A stretch of 64,000 nt of DNA. It comes from Bradyrhizobium sp. CCGUVB1N3 (GTDB lineage: Bacteria > Pseudomonadota > Alphaproteobacteria > Rhizobiales > Xanthobacteraceae). The translations under genes were made by a program, and so were the position numbers. The stretch spans positions 9,117,501 to 9,181,500 of the forward strand of contig NZ_JANADR010000001.1 of the NCBI RefSeq assembly GCF_024199925.1, given 5' to 3'. Positions within the stretch are counted from its first letter, which is position 1; each line of letters starts with the position of its first letter. Below, piece after piece: positions 35,551-43,515 of this stretch. The notes under the pieces were generated by a model. It did not search any database and had not been told where the DNA came from. It saw nothing but the letters and a program-made list of their open reading frames with translations.

Positions 35551-35595
35551 ATGAATTGTTTGAGCTCTCTCTTTGGAGATGAGACCAGCGGTTAG
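35551..35595 (+). CDS. Possible 14-residue leader peptide
   Basis: MNCLSSLFGDETSG, with GTGGGAGA upstream and a strong terminator 22 bases after its stop. It could be a leader peptide or the coding part of a short RNA of about 100 bases. Low certainty. Confidence 0.25.
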   Translation: MNCLSSLFGDETSG

Positions 35596-35616
35596 CAGCA
35601 TCACAACGAATATGCG

Positions 35617-35643
35617 AAAAAAGGGCCGATTCGGCCCTTTTTT
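35617..35643. terminator. Strong bidirectional intrinsic terminator
   Basis: AAAAAAGGGCCGA (35617-35629) pairs with TCGGCCCTTTTTT (35631-35643), one-base centre. GC stem plus T6/A6 on both sides. The nearest upstream gene is the 14-codon frame; otherwise nothing would need it, which suggests a small RNA. Confidence 0.75.
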
Positions 35644-35884
35644 ATTGCTTCAAATAGAGCCATCGCGGCCGGTTCTTGGAAGGCCTGTTGCAGCCTCTCA
35701 TGGAGGCGAATGATCCCGGACACGACGGACCGTCGCGGCGACGGCGGAGCTTAGCCTAAGGCTTCAGGCCGATACGGATCGTGATCTTATTGTCGATTGG
35801 AGTGTTTTCGGCGGGGTTTGCCCGTGGAGGCGCTGAAAACGGTAGCTCGAATTGCTCAAGCCTCACCGCCTGTAAGAGCCGAGA

Positions 35885-36108
35885 ATGCCAACCCTCGAAT
35901 TCATCCGCTCGGAAATCGAGCGCATGCGCGCGCAGATAGGGCGCCAGCGCAAGGAAGTCCTGCAGTTCAGCGCGCCGGCATCTCAACGGCCTCGACCGAG
36001 ACCTTGCTGCAACGCATGCAAGACAGGCTCTGCGTGCAGCGCGACGAACTGAGGAAGTCTGAGCCGGGTCCGGTGAAGGGCAGGGTGCTGGGAGGACGGA
36101 AATGGTGA
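35885..36108 (+). pseudogene. Frameshifted small coiled-coil protein gene
   Basis: The first 28 residues (MPTLEFIRSEIERMRAQIGR, then QRKEVLQ) run in one frame. The continuation (QRAGISTASTETLLQRMQDR...KGRVLGGRKW) is in the frame shifted by one base from about 35969 on. Joined, they give a ~74-residue helical protein like short Bradyrhizobium proteins I recognise. One base is missing near GTCCTGCAGTTCAG. In the first frame translation ends after 55 codons. Confidence 0.6.
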
Positions 36109-36311
36109 AAGAGCGCCCGCAATGTTTTACGGATAGCGACCAACATTCGGAGTTCGTGAAGGCGCTGGCTCAAGTCCGCCGCCTCGCACCATTTGAAGGT
36201 TGGTGCTTTCTGCACGTTCAGGCCATTCAGGTCGCGATTGATCGGTACGCAGAAGCTGCTCTCGGCAATCGCGCGTTCTTCTGGAATAAGCCGCATAGTG
36301 CGGGCGGTTGA
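36102..36311 (+). CDS. Small hypothetical protein (69 aa)
   Basis: 69 residues: FTDSDQHSEFVKALAQVRRLAPFEGWCFLHVQAIQVAIDRYAEAALGNRAFFWNKPHSAGG. Similar short proteins ending NKPHS(I/A)GG seem familiar from Bradyrhizobium accessory regions. The ATG overlaps the end of the frameshifted gene upstream (ATGGTGA), so the two once formed a coupled pair. Function unknown. Confidence 0.6.
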   Translation: MVKERPQCFTDSDQHSEFVKALAQVRRLAPFEGWCFLHVQAIQVAIDRYAEAALGNRAFFWNKPHSAGG

Positions 36312-36405
36312 GGGGCGCAGATTCCACGAACGCGTCCGGCTGGACTGGGGTCCTATCAAGTGCTACCTCAGGATGTTTGATGGAATTTTCTCGCTTGGAG
36401 GGGCT

Positions 36406-36630
36406 ATGCAGAACTTTTTATATGGTGCGATCTTGATTGCGATCGGCGCAATCTATCTTCAGAAGCCGGATATTTTTCGACGGGGAGTCTGGATGAAGAC
36501 CAGCATCGCAATTCGTTTTTTGTCCGAAGAGAACTACCAAAAGTACATGAGAGGCCTCGGGATCGTGCTTATCGCGATCGGCGCCGTACTCGTGCTTTGG
36601 GAGCTGGCTTCTTATCTAGGCTGGCATTGA
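36406..36630 (+). CDS. Small two-helix membrane protein (74 aa)
   Basis: 74 residues with helices at about 3-20 (FLYGAILIAIGAIYL) and 50-70 (LGIVLIAIGAVLVLWELASYL) joined by a loop with RRGVWMKTSIAIRFLSEENYQ. ATG at 36406 chosen because GGAGGGG precedes it. An upstream ATG at 36373 would add 11 residues. Function unknown. Confidence 0.55.
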   Translation: MQNFLYGAILIAIGAIYLQKPDIFRRGVWMKTSIAIRFLSEENYQKYMRGLGIVLIAIGAVLVLWELASYLGWH

Positions 36631-36657
36631 TGAGGCACAAAGGAGCCATCCCCACGC

Positions 36658-36843
36658 CTACCGCACGCTGACGAACATGCCCCAGGCGGCCGCGAGGCCT
36701 GCGCCCGCAATGACATATATGGGGTTGTCGCAGAAGGCGCTTCCGTAGGTACACACGGTGACGCCAAACGAGCCGATCTCGTGATGGCTCGCGGAATAGA
36801 ACAGGCCCGACAGGCCGAGCAGTGCAGCGGCGACGTAGTACAT
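36658..36843 (-). CDS. Small membrane protein (61 aa)
   Basis: 61 residues with two hydrophobic stretches (MYYVAAALLGLSGLFYSA and PIYVIAGAGLAAAWGMFVSV) and two cysteines between them. A perfect GGAGGAG sits 5 bases before the ATG. Conserved-looking in Bradyrhizobium; function unknown. Confidence 0.65.
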   Translation of the reverse strand: MYYVAAALLGLSGLFYSASHHEIGSFGVTVCTYGSAFCDNPIYVIAGAGLAAAWGMFVSVR

Positions 36844-36898
36844 CGATCTCCTCCGAGATGGATTTCAAGCGTAGGGCCGCCGCTCAACGCTTGATCCT

Positions 36899-37378
36899 TC
36901 AGTCACTCGATAACTTTGGAGATGATGGTGGCGTGAAGAAGTTTCGTTCCGCCAAATTCGATTTCGTGCATTTTAGGTAAAGTTCGACACGTCGGGGAAA
37001 TTGCCGGCATGTGATCACTAATGAGTAGCTCGTCTCTGGCCTTTGTCCTGCTGGATAGATAGGCCGACCACGCCGGACGTGTCTGCGGTCGCCAAGGCTC
37101 TCCGCGCGCGACATCTGGAATTGCCGGTGGAAACGGTGTCGGACATTAGCTCGACAGGAGCGCACCAAAGCTTCTGCGAGTTCGCCGCTCATTCGTTGCG
37201 GTGGGACGCTTGATCCTTGAGTTGCCTCCGATTGACTTCCGATCGCAAACCTGGCGGTTGATGCGTCGGGCAAATCAGGGGCAGTTTGCCAACATCGGAG
37301 ATGAAGGTGACGCGAAGAAGTTTCATTCCGCCAAATTCGATTTGATGCATTTTAGATAAAGTTTGACACGTCAGGCAA
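36899..37378. repeat. Diverged direct duplication flanking a DUF4261 remnant
   Basis: The stretch GAAGAAGTTTCGTTCCGCCA and what follows at about 36931-36996 recurs with few changes at about 37313-37378, each copy running into the island repeat (GACACGTC.GG.AAAT). Between them lie a decayed DUF4261 start and a partial repeat copy at 37258-37296. The intact DUF4261 gene follows the second copy, so [repeat + DUF4261] was duplicated and the first copy decayed. Confidence 0.6.
37021..37210 (+). pseudogene. Decayed 5' end of a DUF4261 gene
   Basis: Begins ATGAGTAGCTCGTCTCTGGC, nearly identical to the start of the intact gene at 37653. It has an early stop (GATAGATAG after 13 codons), small deletions, and loses similarity near 37210. 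The remaining 3' part is absent. Confidence 0.7.
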
Positions 37379-37455
37379 ATCACCTGGCAAAGTGGCATCA
37401 TCGAAATGAGTTTGCATCGACCCGCGCGGAGAATTCCGCGGCAGTTCTTTTCGTC
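37363..37455 (+). repeat. Island repeat copy 3
   Basis: TTGACACGTCAGGCAAATCA start, GGCATCATCGAAA core, then CCCGCGCGGAGAATTCCGCG as a partly decayed terminator stem followed by TTCTTTTCG. Lies just upstream of the DUF4261 promoter. (Copy 2 is the short fragment at 37258.). Confidence 0.6.
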
Positions 37456-37581
37456 GCGATGTGCGAGACGCGTGATGGTGCAGCGCGAGGGAGTCGAAGT
37501 CTCATTGTCGATCGGGTGTCTTCTCCCTCAGGCGACTATTGCGCTCGCGCGCTGCAAACCACTCCAGTGGTCGGTTGCCTG

Positions 37582-37611
37582 TTGACATTTGTTCATTGTT
37601 TGTTCTATATC
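37582..37611 (+). promoter_or_regulatory. Sigma70-type promoter for DUF4261
   Basis: TTGACA (37582-37587), 18-base spacer, TATATC (37606-37611), in a notably AT-rich stretch about 40 bases before the ATG at 37653. Confidence 0.5.
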
Positions 37612-37652
37612 GAGTTTTAGTTTCTACCTTTGAGTGAAAATGCGGATGGCCA

Positions 37653-38432
37653 ATGAGTAGCTCGTCTCTCGCCTTTGTCCTGCTGGACAATCCGACAACG
37701 CCGGACATGTCGGCCGTCGCCAGGGCCCTCCGCACGCGATATCCCGAATTGCCGGTGGAAACGGTGTCGGACAACGGCCCGACTGGAGCTCACCGAAATT
37801 CTGCGAGCTCGCCGCTTATTCGCTGCGGTGATGAACTTGTCGCGGTGATGTCGATGCCAGCGCCGATTCCGAATGATCCTGGCTTGTGGTCACGCACTGC
37901 AACGACCTGGCCGGAGGGGAAGACAGTCGCAGCACGGCATCGAGGTCATCTGATCGTTTCTGTACTTGGGAAAAGCCAGCAGCCGCTGCCCGCTGCTCGT
38001 CTCAGCACCGCGGTCATCGGCGCGCTGATCGCCGTCATCCCGGAATGTTGCGGCGTAGTATGGGGCGGCAAGGTCGCCCGGCCTGCCAAGCTCTGGCTCG
38101 AGATGTCTGGTCGATCCTTCGCACCGTTTCCCGATTATCCCTTCACGCTGTGGCTCGACCTCCTTCCGTTTCGTTCAGGTGCGGGAATCGGCGCCGTGAC
38201 GATGGGGCTTGCGGCATTCGCCGGACGTGAGATCGAATTCGAGACTGGGAAGCTCCCTTTTCCAACGATGATCGACAAGGTGGCGGGCCTTGCCGCCTAT
38301 CTCGTCGAGCACGGAAACGTGGTCAAAGACGGCGACACATTTGGAGGAGACGAGCGCGAGCGCTTCGCGGTCCGATACAAGAACTCCGACCGGTTTGGTG
38401 GAATGCCGGTCTTTTTCTGCGTGACGGACTGA
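37653..38432 (+). CDS. DUF4261-domain protein
   Basis: 259 residues. The sequence from AFVLLDNPTTPDMSAVARALRTRYPELPVE through PFTLWLDLLPFRSGAGIGAVTMGLAAFAGREIEF to the end matches the DUF4261 pattern as I know it. No signal or membrane segments, so cytoplasmic. Function unknown, though the domain recurs beside toxin/immunity genes. It is followed by an Imm11-like gene 53 bases later and preceded by a decayed duplicate. Whether it acts as immunity, chaperone or something else cannot be read from sequence. Confidence 0.75.
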   Translation: MSSSSLAFVLLDNPTTPDMSAVARALRTRYPELPVETVSDNGPTGAHRNSASSPLIRCGDELVAVMSMPAPIPNDPGLWSRTATTWPEGKTVAARHRGHLIVSVLGKSQQPLPAARLSTAVIGALIAVIPECCGVVWGGKVARPAKLWLEMSGRSFAPFPDYPFTLWLDLLPFRSGAGIGAVTMGLAAFAGREIEFETGKLPFPTMIDKVAGLAAYLVEHGNVVKDGDTFGGDERERFAVRYKNSDRFGGMPVFFCVTD

Positions 38433-38485
38433 CGTGCCGATAGCGACCACGCTGGTAACGCATCACGCCAAGAGAACGGACCAGA

Positions 38486-39115
38486 ATGAGTAGCGAACGG
38501 TCAATATCGATTGCGAAACGACCAAAAGTGCGCAAGCGCAAGTTCTACGTGATCGGTCCCGATTACCGGGTCGGCGGCAAGCCAGGTTTTCGGTTGGAGG
38601 ACGACAACATCCTTCCGCAGGGCCATTATCATCTGCCTCCGTTTGATGAGCCACCCCGCTTTGTCTTTGACAAGAGGGCCGGCGACTTGCCGCACGATCT
38701 CGAGAGTTACTACGGATTTTGGCTAGTCTCCGACAGAACGAAGGTTGTGCTGGAGACCGTCGATCCGAAGGGATTTTCCTTCGTGTTGTGCGATGTGCGT
38801 ATCCCGAGTGGTGTTTACGACGGATCGGGGTACTGGTTCTGTGATGTCCTTCGTGTTCTCGATGCGCTGGACGAAGCGAAATCGCGTTTGAAAATCGGAA
38901 TTCGTGACGACGACCGCTATCGAGACTTCGGCAAGAAGTTCTACGATTTTTCGGGTGGCGCTGAGCTGGTCTTCAGGGAAGACGCAGTCGGCGACGCGCA
39001 TGTCTTCCGTATGGCCCATCACGCATCGAACATCATATGTGACGGGGGGCTGAAGGACGCCTGCAAGTCCGCGGGTCTAAAGAGGTTACGGTTTAGAGAC
39101 GTCTCGAGCCTTTGA
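38486..39115 (+). CDS. Imm11/DUF1629-like immunity protein, copy A
   Basis: 209 residues. A basic lead (RPKVRKRKFYVIGPDYR) is followed by the Imm11-like body: DLESYYGFWLVSDRTKVVLETVDPKGFSF, YWFCDVLRVLDALDEAKSRLKI, ELVFREDAVGDAHVFRMA and ICDGGLKDACKSAGLKRLRF. Imm11 proteins neutralise nuclease and other toxins of polymorphic toxin systems. This copy is almost identical to copy C (42336) and belongs to the branch not directly joined to an AHH gene; the AHH remnant at 39151 lies just downstream. Cytoplasmic. Confidence 0.78.
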   Translation: MSSERSISIAKRPKVRKRKFYVIGPDYRVGGKPGFRLEDDNILPQGHYHLPPFDEPPRFVFDKRAGDLPHDLESYYGFWLVSDRTKVVLETVDPKGFSFVLCDVRIPSGVYDGSGYWFCDVLRVLDALDEAKSRLKIGIRDDDRYRDFGKKFYDFSGGAELVFREDAVGDAHVFRMAHHASNIICDGGLKDACKSAGLKRLRFRDVSSL

Positions 39116-39150
39116 ACGCGTGGCAAGACGTGGTTTCAGGTAAAGAGCAT

Positions 39151-39392
39151 ATGTCGATCCTTTTTTGATCATCACATCATCCCGCAGCAGCTCGCGGACC
39201 ATGACGCGTTTCGCGATACCGACATCCGAGATGTTCGACATAGATTCTCCTGGTAATCGAACCTATTTGCCAGCGGATAGAGAGCTTGCAGCGGATATGG
39301 ATCTATCGCTGCATCCCAGCAGGCATGTCTCCACGTATGTAGATGCGATTGAGAAGGTGCTTGACGAGACCAAGAAGCGCGGTCGCACTTGA
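39151..39392 (+). pseudogene. Frameshifted AHH-nuclease remnant
   Basis: The frame opens ATG TCG ATC CTT TTT TGA, stopping in a run of six Ts. With one T fewer it reads MSILFDHHIIPQQLADHDAF, an AHH start. After a second shift near 39225 the frame continues FDIDSPGNRTYLPADRELAAD...HPSRHVSTYVDAIEKVLDE, matching the later AHH motifs of the intact genes (FDIHSPAN..LP, H...HLGTYN). The remnant then runs into an Imm11 fragment. Non-functional as it stands. Confidence 0.65.
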
Positions 39393-39598
39393 AGATCGGA
39401 ATCCGCGACGACGACAGCTACCGAGACTTTGGCAAGAAATTTTACGATTTGACGGGTGGTGCCGAACTGGTCTTCAGGGAAGATGAGGTCGGCGACGCGT
39501 ATGTGTTCCGCATAGCCCATTGCGGATCGACGGTCATATGTGACTAGGTTCTGAAGGATGCCTGCAAGTCGGCGGGTCTTAAGAAAATCCGGGTTTGA
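39383..39598 (+). pseudogene. Imm11-like 3' fragment
   Basis: Reads LKIGIRDDDSYRDFGKKFYD, then LTGGAELVFRED and ICD, an amber stop at 39545-39547, then VLKDACKSAGLKKIRV. It corresponds to about the last 75 residues of copies A and C. The junction with the AHH remnant falls at the DEAKSR/DETKKR-like stretch, so toxin and immunity sequences were joined by recombination. Confidence 0.7.
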
Positions 39599-39664
39599 AT
39601 ACGTCTCGAAGCGCTCTCTTGGCGAGACGTAGTGTGGAAACAGTGTAACTGGTGAAGGACGAGC

Positions 39665-40297
39665 ATGACCAACTCCTCAACCAACAAGAGCAAGCGAAAA
39701 GCAAAGGCGCGAAAATTCTTCATGGTCGGTCCAGACGCTCGAATCGGCGGCAAGGGTGGATGGGAAATGGAAAATCTTCCGGTGCTATTGATGGGAAACC
39801 TTGGGCTTGCTCCACCTCCGGGACAGCGAGGATTTGCCGACTTTCCTGAACTGCCGAGTCTTGTGTTCGACCAATCCCTTGGAAGAGCTCCTCGAGATAT
39901 CGAACAGTTTCACGGCTATTGGCTTGTGTCGGATAGGATGAAGGCAGTTCTGGAGCGTTTGGACCCTGAGGGTGTCGAGTTCGAGAAATGCGTGTGCCGC
40001 AGCAAGTCGGAGAGTGCGGCTCCCGTCTACTGGCTTTGCGACGTCGTTCGAATTCTCGACGCGGTCGATGAGGAGAAGTCGCGCGTCAAGATTGAGTATG
40101 ATCCGCCGGATCATCGCAAAAGGTACAACCTGTTGGGCGGGGCCAATCTCCTTTTCAGAGAGGAGATCGTAGGATCAGCTCATATTTTCAGACTCAAATT
40201 CTTACAGCCCAGAATTGTCTGCAGTCAGTCCATGAAGGACGCTTGTAAGGAAGCCGGCCTGAAAGGCATCAGCTTTCACGATGCGGCCAATTATTGA
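39665..40297 (+). CDS. Imm11/DUF1629-like immunity protein, copy B (paired with AHH protein 1)
   Basis: 210 residues: KAKARKFFMVGPDARIGGKG lead, then FHGYWLVSDRMKAVLERLDPEGVEFE, YWLCDVVRILDAVDEEKSRVKI, NLLFREEIVGSAHIFRLKF and MKDACKEAGLKGISFHDA. It belongs to a second sub-branch together with copy E; both copies lie about 36 bases upstream of an intact AHH-protein gene, so this is the most likely cognate antitoxin-like partner. ATG at 39665 follows GAAGGACGAG. Cytoplasmic, expected to bind the AHH domain (inference). Confidence 0.78.
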   Translation: MTNSSTNKSKRKAKARKFFMVGPDARIGGKGGWEMENLPVLLMGNLGLAPPPGQRGFADFPELPSLVFDQSLGRAPRDIEQFHGYWLVSDRMKAVLERLDPEGVEFEKCVCRSKSESAAPVYWLCDVVRILDAVDEEKSRVKIEYDPPDHRKRYNLLGGANLLFREEIVGSAHIFRLKFLQPRIVCSQSMKDACKEAGLKGISFHDAANY

Positions 40298-40333
40298 TTG
40301 CTAGGCCCCAAGGAGCCCTAACGGAAGTGCCGG

Positions 40334-41986
40334 ATGTTTCATATTCATCACGTTATTCCGCAGGCCGAACGATTTCTATCGGACCTCGCGGTAAAAATTC
40401 TTAAGTTCGATATTCACTCGCCCGCAAATCTCATGGCGCTGCCCTCCGACGAGGGCCTTGCTAACGCACTCAATACCAGCCCACATACTGGAGGCCATCT
40501 CGGTACCTACAACAAAGGCTTTTGTGAATTTCTACTTTCTCTCCAAGCCGATCCAGATTTCGGACGCGCTCAGACTGGTGACCCAGCCGCTCATGCTCGG
40601 CTGTCCTCGGATTTGCTCAGATTTGTCGCTATCGCCAAATACGCGCTCGCGAATAAGCATTTGCTTGCCAACACGCCAGCGGGAATGACGCCAGAAGACG
40701 CGAATGTGAAAAATCGAGAATGGTTCGCGAATTGGAAGGAATACGCCGAGCATAACTGGGACAAGATCCAGCAGATGGATAACACCATCAGCCAGTTGCA
40801 CAATTCTGGGCAGCCGGACCAAGCAATGTATTGGCCGGTCCTCTCTCCGACCAGTAATCTCAGCCTCGCAGAGAAGATTGATATTCTGCGGCGATACCGC
40901 GAGAATCCTCCGATATCGCAACAGTTCACGATGGCCAGTCCGATTCCTGATCTTCCAGGCTTCGTTGCGCCCGTCGTTGATACGCGCCTGCCGGGCTTCA
41001 TTCCGCCTTCGTCGGATGATCTGATGCAAGCGGCGGAAGGCTTCACGCGACATGATCCATCTCTAACCTACGGATTGCCCGGGTTTCCTGTGTCCAATCC
41101 GGCCCTACAAGGACTTGGGCCGTTGCCTCCGAGCGTCGCCGCGCCGCAAAGTCCCCAGGTCCTCCAGTTCAACCAGGAGACTGGACGACCTCTCTCATTT
41201 TCTGACGGGACACCGGTATTCGGACCAGCCGCTCCCTCTGGGCAGCCCATCGATCAAGATACTGCATTCTGGTTCGGAATGGCCGCTCTTGGAGCAGGTG
41301 CCGTGCTCATGCCCTGGGCGGAAGTGGCTGCGTTTGGCGCGGCGATGCTTGCCGGTGCCGCTGCCATCCGCCCGGCTTTCGGAGCCGGCGCTCCAAGCCG
41401 GGCTGGGACCGCAAGTGGAGGCGTCTTCTCCGCCGGCACGGCTCCGTACGACGCATTCAACGCCAGCTCTTCTGCTTCCAACGCGAACACCAGCGGCGGC
41501 AACCCTCGCGGATCCACGTTCGGGCCGCCGCTGATTGAGAGCAATACGCTTCAGCAAGAACCGAATCCCGCCAATACTTTTGCCGATCGCTTCGGAAACT
41601 GGACCGAGACGTCGGCGGGCTCGATGCCAGCTCAGGGGTCGGGCTCGGTCCCTGGCGCGGCAAGAGCTGTCGCTCCTGAAGATGTTCGGCGCCTCACGCG
41701 CGTGAATTCGTCGAATTCAGCCAACGCGTTCACGTCGGGGACGTCGCCGGTCCCGTACTTGCCTTCTTCGGAGTTCAACGACCGTTTCGGCAATTGGAGC
41801 GTGCCGCCTGGCGATCCACAGTCGCCGCAAGCAAGCAGGCCAGTTGGTGCCTTCGCGGATGAGCCTGCCTATTCCATCCCGCCGCCGATCTGGGGATCGG
41901 AGGATTCCCGCGGCGCACAGAATGATGCCGAAGAATGGTTCTCGCGTTGGATACGGCCGCTTATGCGGCAGGACCGAATGGATTGA
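40334..41986 (+). CDS. AHH-nuclease protein with inverted architecture, copy 1
   Basis: 550 residues. The AHH nuclease motifs sit at the extreme N-terminus: HHVIPQ (H5, H6), SPANLMALP (N32), and H51...GGHLGTYN (H55, Y59, N60). A helical segment follows (to about 190), then Pro-rich repeats (PDLPGFVAP, TRLPGFIPP), a hydrophobic hairpin at about 310-365, and a Ser/Pro-rich tail with two DRFGNW motifs (418-423, 483-488). No secretion domain precedes the nuclease, unlike canonical polymorphic toxins. Expected to cut nucleic acid in a target cell or phage-infected host. Its likely immunity gene is directly upstream (39665). Confidence 0.75.
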   Translation: MFHIHHVIPQAERFLSDLAVKILKFDIHSPANLMALPSDEGLANALNTSPHTGGHLGTYNKGFCEFLLSLQADPDFGRAQTGDPAAHARLSSDLLRFVAIAKYALANKHLLANTPAGMTPEDANVKNREWFANWKEYAEHNWDKIQQMDNTISQLHNSGQPDQAMYWPVLSPTSNLSLAEKIDILRRYRENPPISQQFTMASPIPDLPGFVAPVVDTRLPGFIPPSSDDLMQAAEGFTRHDPSLTYGLPGFPVSNPALQGLGPLPPSVAAPQSPQVLQFNQETGRPLSFSDGTPVFGPAAPSGQPIDQDTAFWFGMAALGAGAVLMPWAEVAAFGAAMLAGAAAIRPAFGAGAPSRAGTASGGVFSAGTAPYDAFNASSSASNANTSGGNPRGSTFGPPLIESNTLQQEPNPANTFADRFGNWTETSAGSMPAQGSGSVPGAARAVAPEDVRRLTRVNSSNSANAFTSGTSPVPYLPSSEFNDRFGNWSVPPGDPQSPQASRPVGAFADEPAYSIPPPIWGSEDSRGAQNDAEEWFSRWIRPLMRQDRMD

Positions 41987-42044
41987 CGAAGACCATCTGC
42001 GCACACAACGATGCGTCCACGTTCCGTATCACTTGAATTAATTG

Positions 42045-42140
42045 TTGACACGTCAGACAAATCACCGGGCAAACTGGCATCATCGAAAAGAGCTCGCATC
42101 GCTCCGCGCGAAGAGATCCGCAGGAAGGCATTTGGACATC
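42045..42140 (+). repeat. Island repeat copy 4
   Basis: TTGACACGTCAGACAAATCA start and GGCATCATCG core are intact; the terminator part (GCTCCGCGCGAAGAGATCCG) is degenerate. After it, GAGATCGGACGGCGGCGGCG also follows copy 8 at about 53359, so the duplicated unit is longer than the 90-base core. No gene from here to 42335 (about 42141-42335). Confidence 0.55.
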
Positions 42141-42335
42141 CGAGATCGGACGGCGGCGGCGCGGCGCAGTCTCGTCTCGGTCAACTGGGCCTCACAGAAT
42201 GCTTCATCGCGCATCGCCATCGTCTTCGATCTGTTTACGGGCCTGCCAGTATCTTTTCTGCGCCTCGGGCTTGGCATCATGAGCATGCAGTGATGAGGTA
42301 GCTCTCCAGACATCGCGTTGGGTGAGAGGAATAGG

Positions 42336-42965
42336 ATGAGCGACGAAAAGTCAAAATCGATTCCGAGGCGTTCCAGAGCGCGCAAGCGCAAGTTCTACGT
42401 GATCGGTCCCGATTACCGGGTCGGCGGCAAGCCAGGTTTTCGGTTGGAGGACAACAACATCCTTCCGCGGGGCCATTATCATCTGCCTCCGTTTGATGAG
42501 CCACCCCGCTTTGTGTTTGACAAAAAGGCGGGTGACTTGCCGTACGATCTGGAGAGTTATTATGGGTTTTGGCTGGTCTCCGACAGAACGAAGGCTGTGC
42601 TGGAGACCGTCGATCCGAAGGGATTATCCTTCGTGTTATGCGATGTACGAATCCCAAACGGTGTTTGCGACGGATCGCGGTACTGGTTCTGTGATGTCCT
42701 TCGTGTCCTCGATGCGCTGGACGAAGCGAAATCGCGTTTGAAGATCGGAATTCGCGACGACGACCGCTATCGAGACTTCGGCAAGAAGTTCTATGATTTC
42801 TCGGGGGGCGCTGAGCTGGTTTTCAGGGAAGACGCGGTCGGCGACGCGCATGTCTTCCGTATGGCCCATCACGGATCGACTGTCATATGTGACGGGGTGC
42901 TGAAGGATGCCTGCAAGTCCGCCGGTCTAAAGAGAATCTGGTTTGAAGACGTCTCGAAGCTTTGA
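42336..42965 (+). CDS. Imm11/DUF1629-like immunity protein, copy C
   Basis: 209 residues, almost identical to copy A from residue 17 on (ARKRKFYVIGPDYRVGGKPG), with more differences in the first 16 residues and the last 15. The Imm11 motif set is intact. ATG at 42336 follows GAGAGGAATAGG; a TTG 18 bases upstream is less likely. It lies between island repeat 4 and the DDE transposon. No AHH gene is adjacent, so it may protect against toxins of neighbouring strains (orphan immunity, inference). Confidence 0.78.
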   Translation: MSDEKSKSIPRRSRARKRKFYVIGPDYRVGGKPGFRLEDNNILPRGHYHLPPFDEPPRFVFDKKAGDLPYDLESYYGFWLVSDRTKAVLETVDPKGLSFVLCDVRIPNGVCDGSRYWFCDVLRVLDALDEAKSRLKIGIRDDDRYRDFGKKFYDFSGGAELVFREDAVGDAHVFRMAHHGSTVICDGVLKDACKSAGLKRIWFEDVSKL

Positions 42966-43115
42966 ACTGTGCGGAGTGGCTCGGTATTGTTGCTTCGAGG
43001 AGAGCAGTCCCGCAATTGGTGGTAAAAAAAGAAGATCAAGCAAAGACGGTGTCGTTGGGTGCGCGCCGGTGTTTCGAGTAGCCCTCAGCTTGACTTTGGC
43101 CAATTTTACACTTGT

Positions 43116-43400
43116 TCATCTTGTACGCGGAACCCTGAACATCGGATCGTTCTCGACGATTTCATGAGCGCTCGTGAGCATGAGTTTCATGCGCCCCATA
43201 TTGCCAAAGGTCGTCCAGCGCCCCTTCACGTTCGACCAGTAGAAGAGCTCGAAGCGATCGGTATCTGGAATGGGGCGCAGCCGTGCGACCGGAGTTGAAG
43301 TCCGACGGTTGATAACTAAATAACCGCCACTGCTCTTTTCTATGTCGTGATGCGTGAACTGAGCAGCAATCTGGGCAAGCGTTGGGTCGGATTTTGCCAT
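43116..43400 (-). CDS. Small hypothetical protein (94 aa) inside the transposon
   Basis: 94 residues: MAKSDPTLAQIAAQFTHHDI, then VINRRTSTPVARLRPIPDTDRFELFYWSNVKGRWTTFGNMGRMKLMLTSAHEIVENDPMF. Similar proteins are common in Bradyrhizobium as free-standing genes. Here it starts about 115 bases upstream of, and divergent from, the transposase, inside the terminal repeats, so it may be a passenger. Function unknown. Confidence 0.55.
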   Translation of the reverse strand: MAKSDPTLAQIAAQFTHHDIEKSSGGYLVINRRTSTPVARLRPIPDTDRFELFYWSNVKGRWTTFGNMGRMKLMLTSAHEIVENDPMFRVPRTR

Positions 43401-43515
43401 AGCGCTCAATGTGCTCGATGGGTGCCGCGCGGGCCAGGATGAATCGGTTTGCCGACTCAATTTGTCGCAGCTGGACGAGGTTGCTGCGATTCATCGTGCC
43501 GATTCTACCGATGGG

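Noticed and set aside
35756..35986. Minus-strand frame ending IDNKITIRIGLKP
   Set aside because: The ending resembles a genuine protein tail, so it may be a gene fragment, but the upstream part overlaps the frameshifted plus-strand gene and has no support; not called.
37363..37620. 85-residue plus-strand frame before DUF4261
   Set aside because: Overlaps the island repeat and the DUF4261 promoter; similar frames arise in every copy of the repeat.
39263..39520. 85-residue minus-strand frame over the AHH/Imm11 remnants
   Set aside because: It is the antisense shadow of Imm11-like coding sequence; the same shadow appears opposite the intact copies.
42042..42293. 83-residue plus-strand frame after AHH protein 1
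   Set aside because: It begins inside island repeat 4 and runs through its decayed terminator; composition is that of non-coding sequence.
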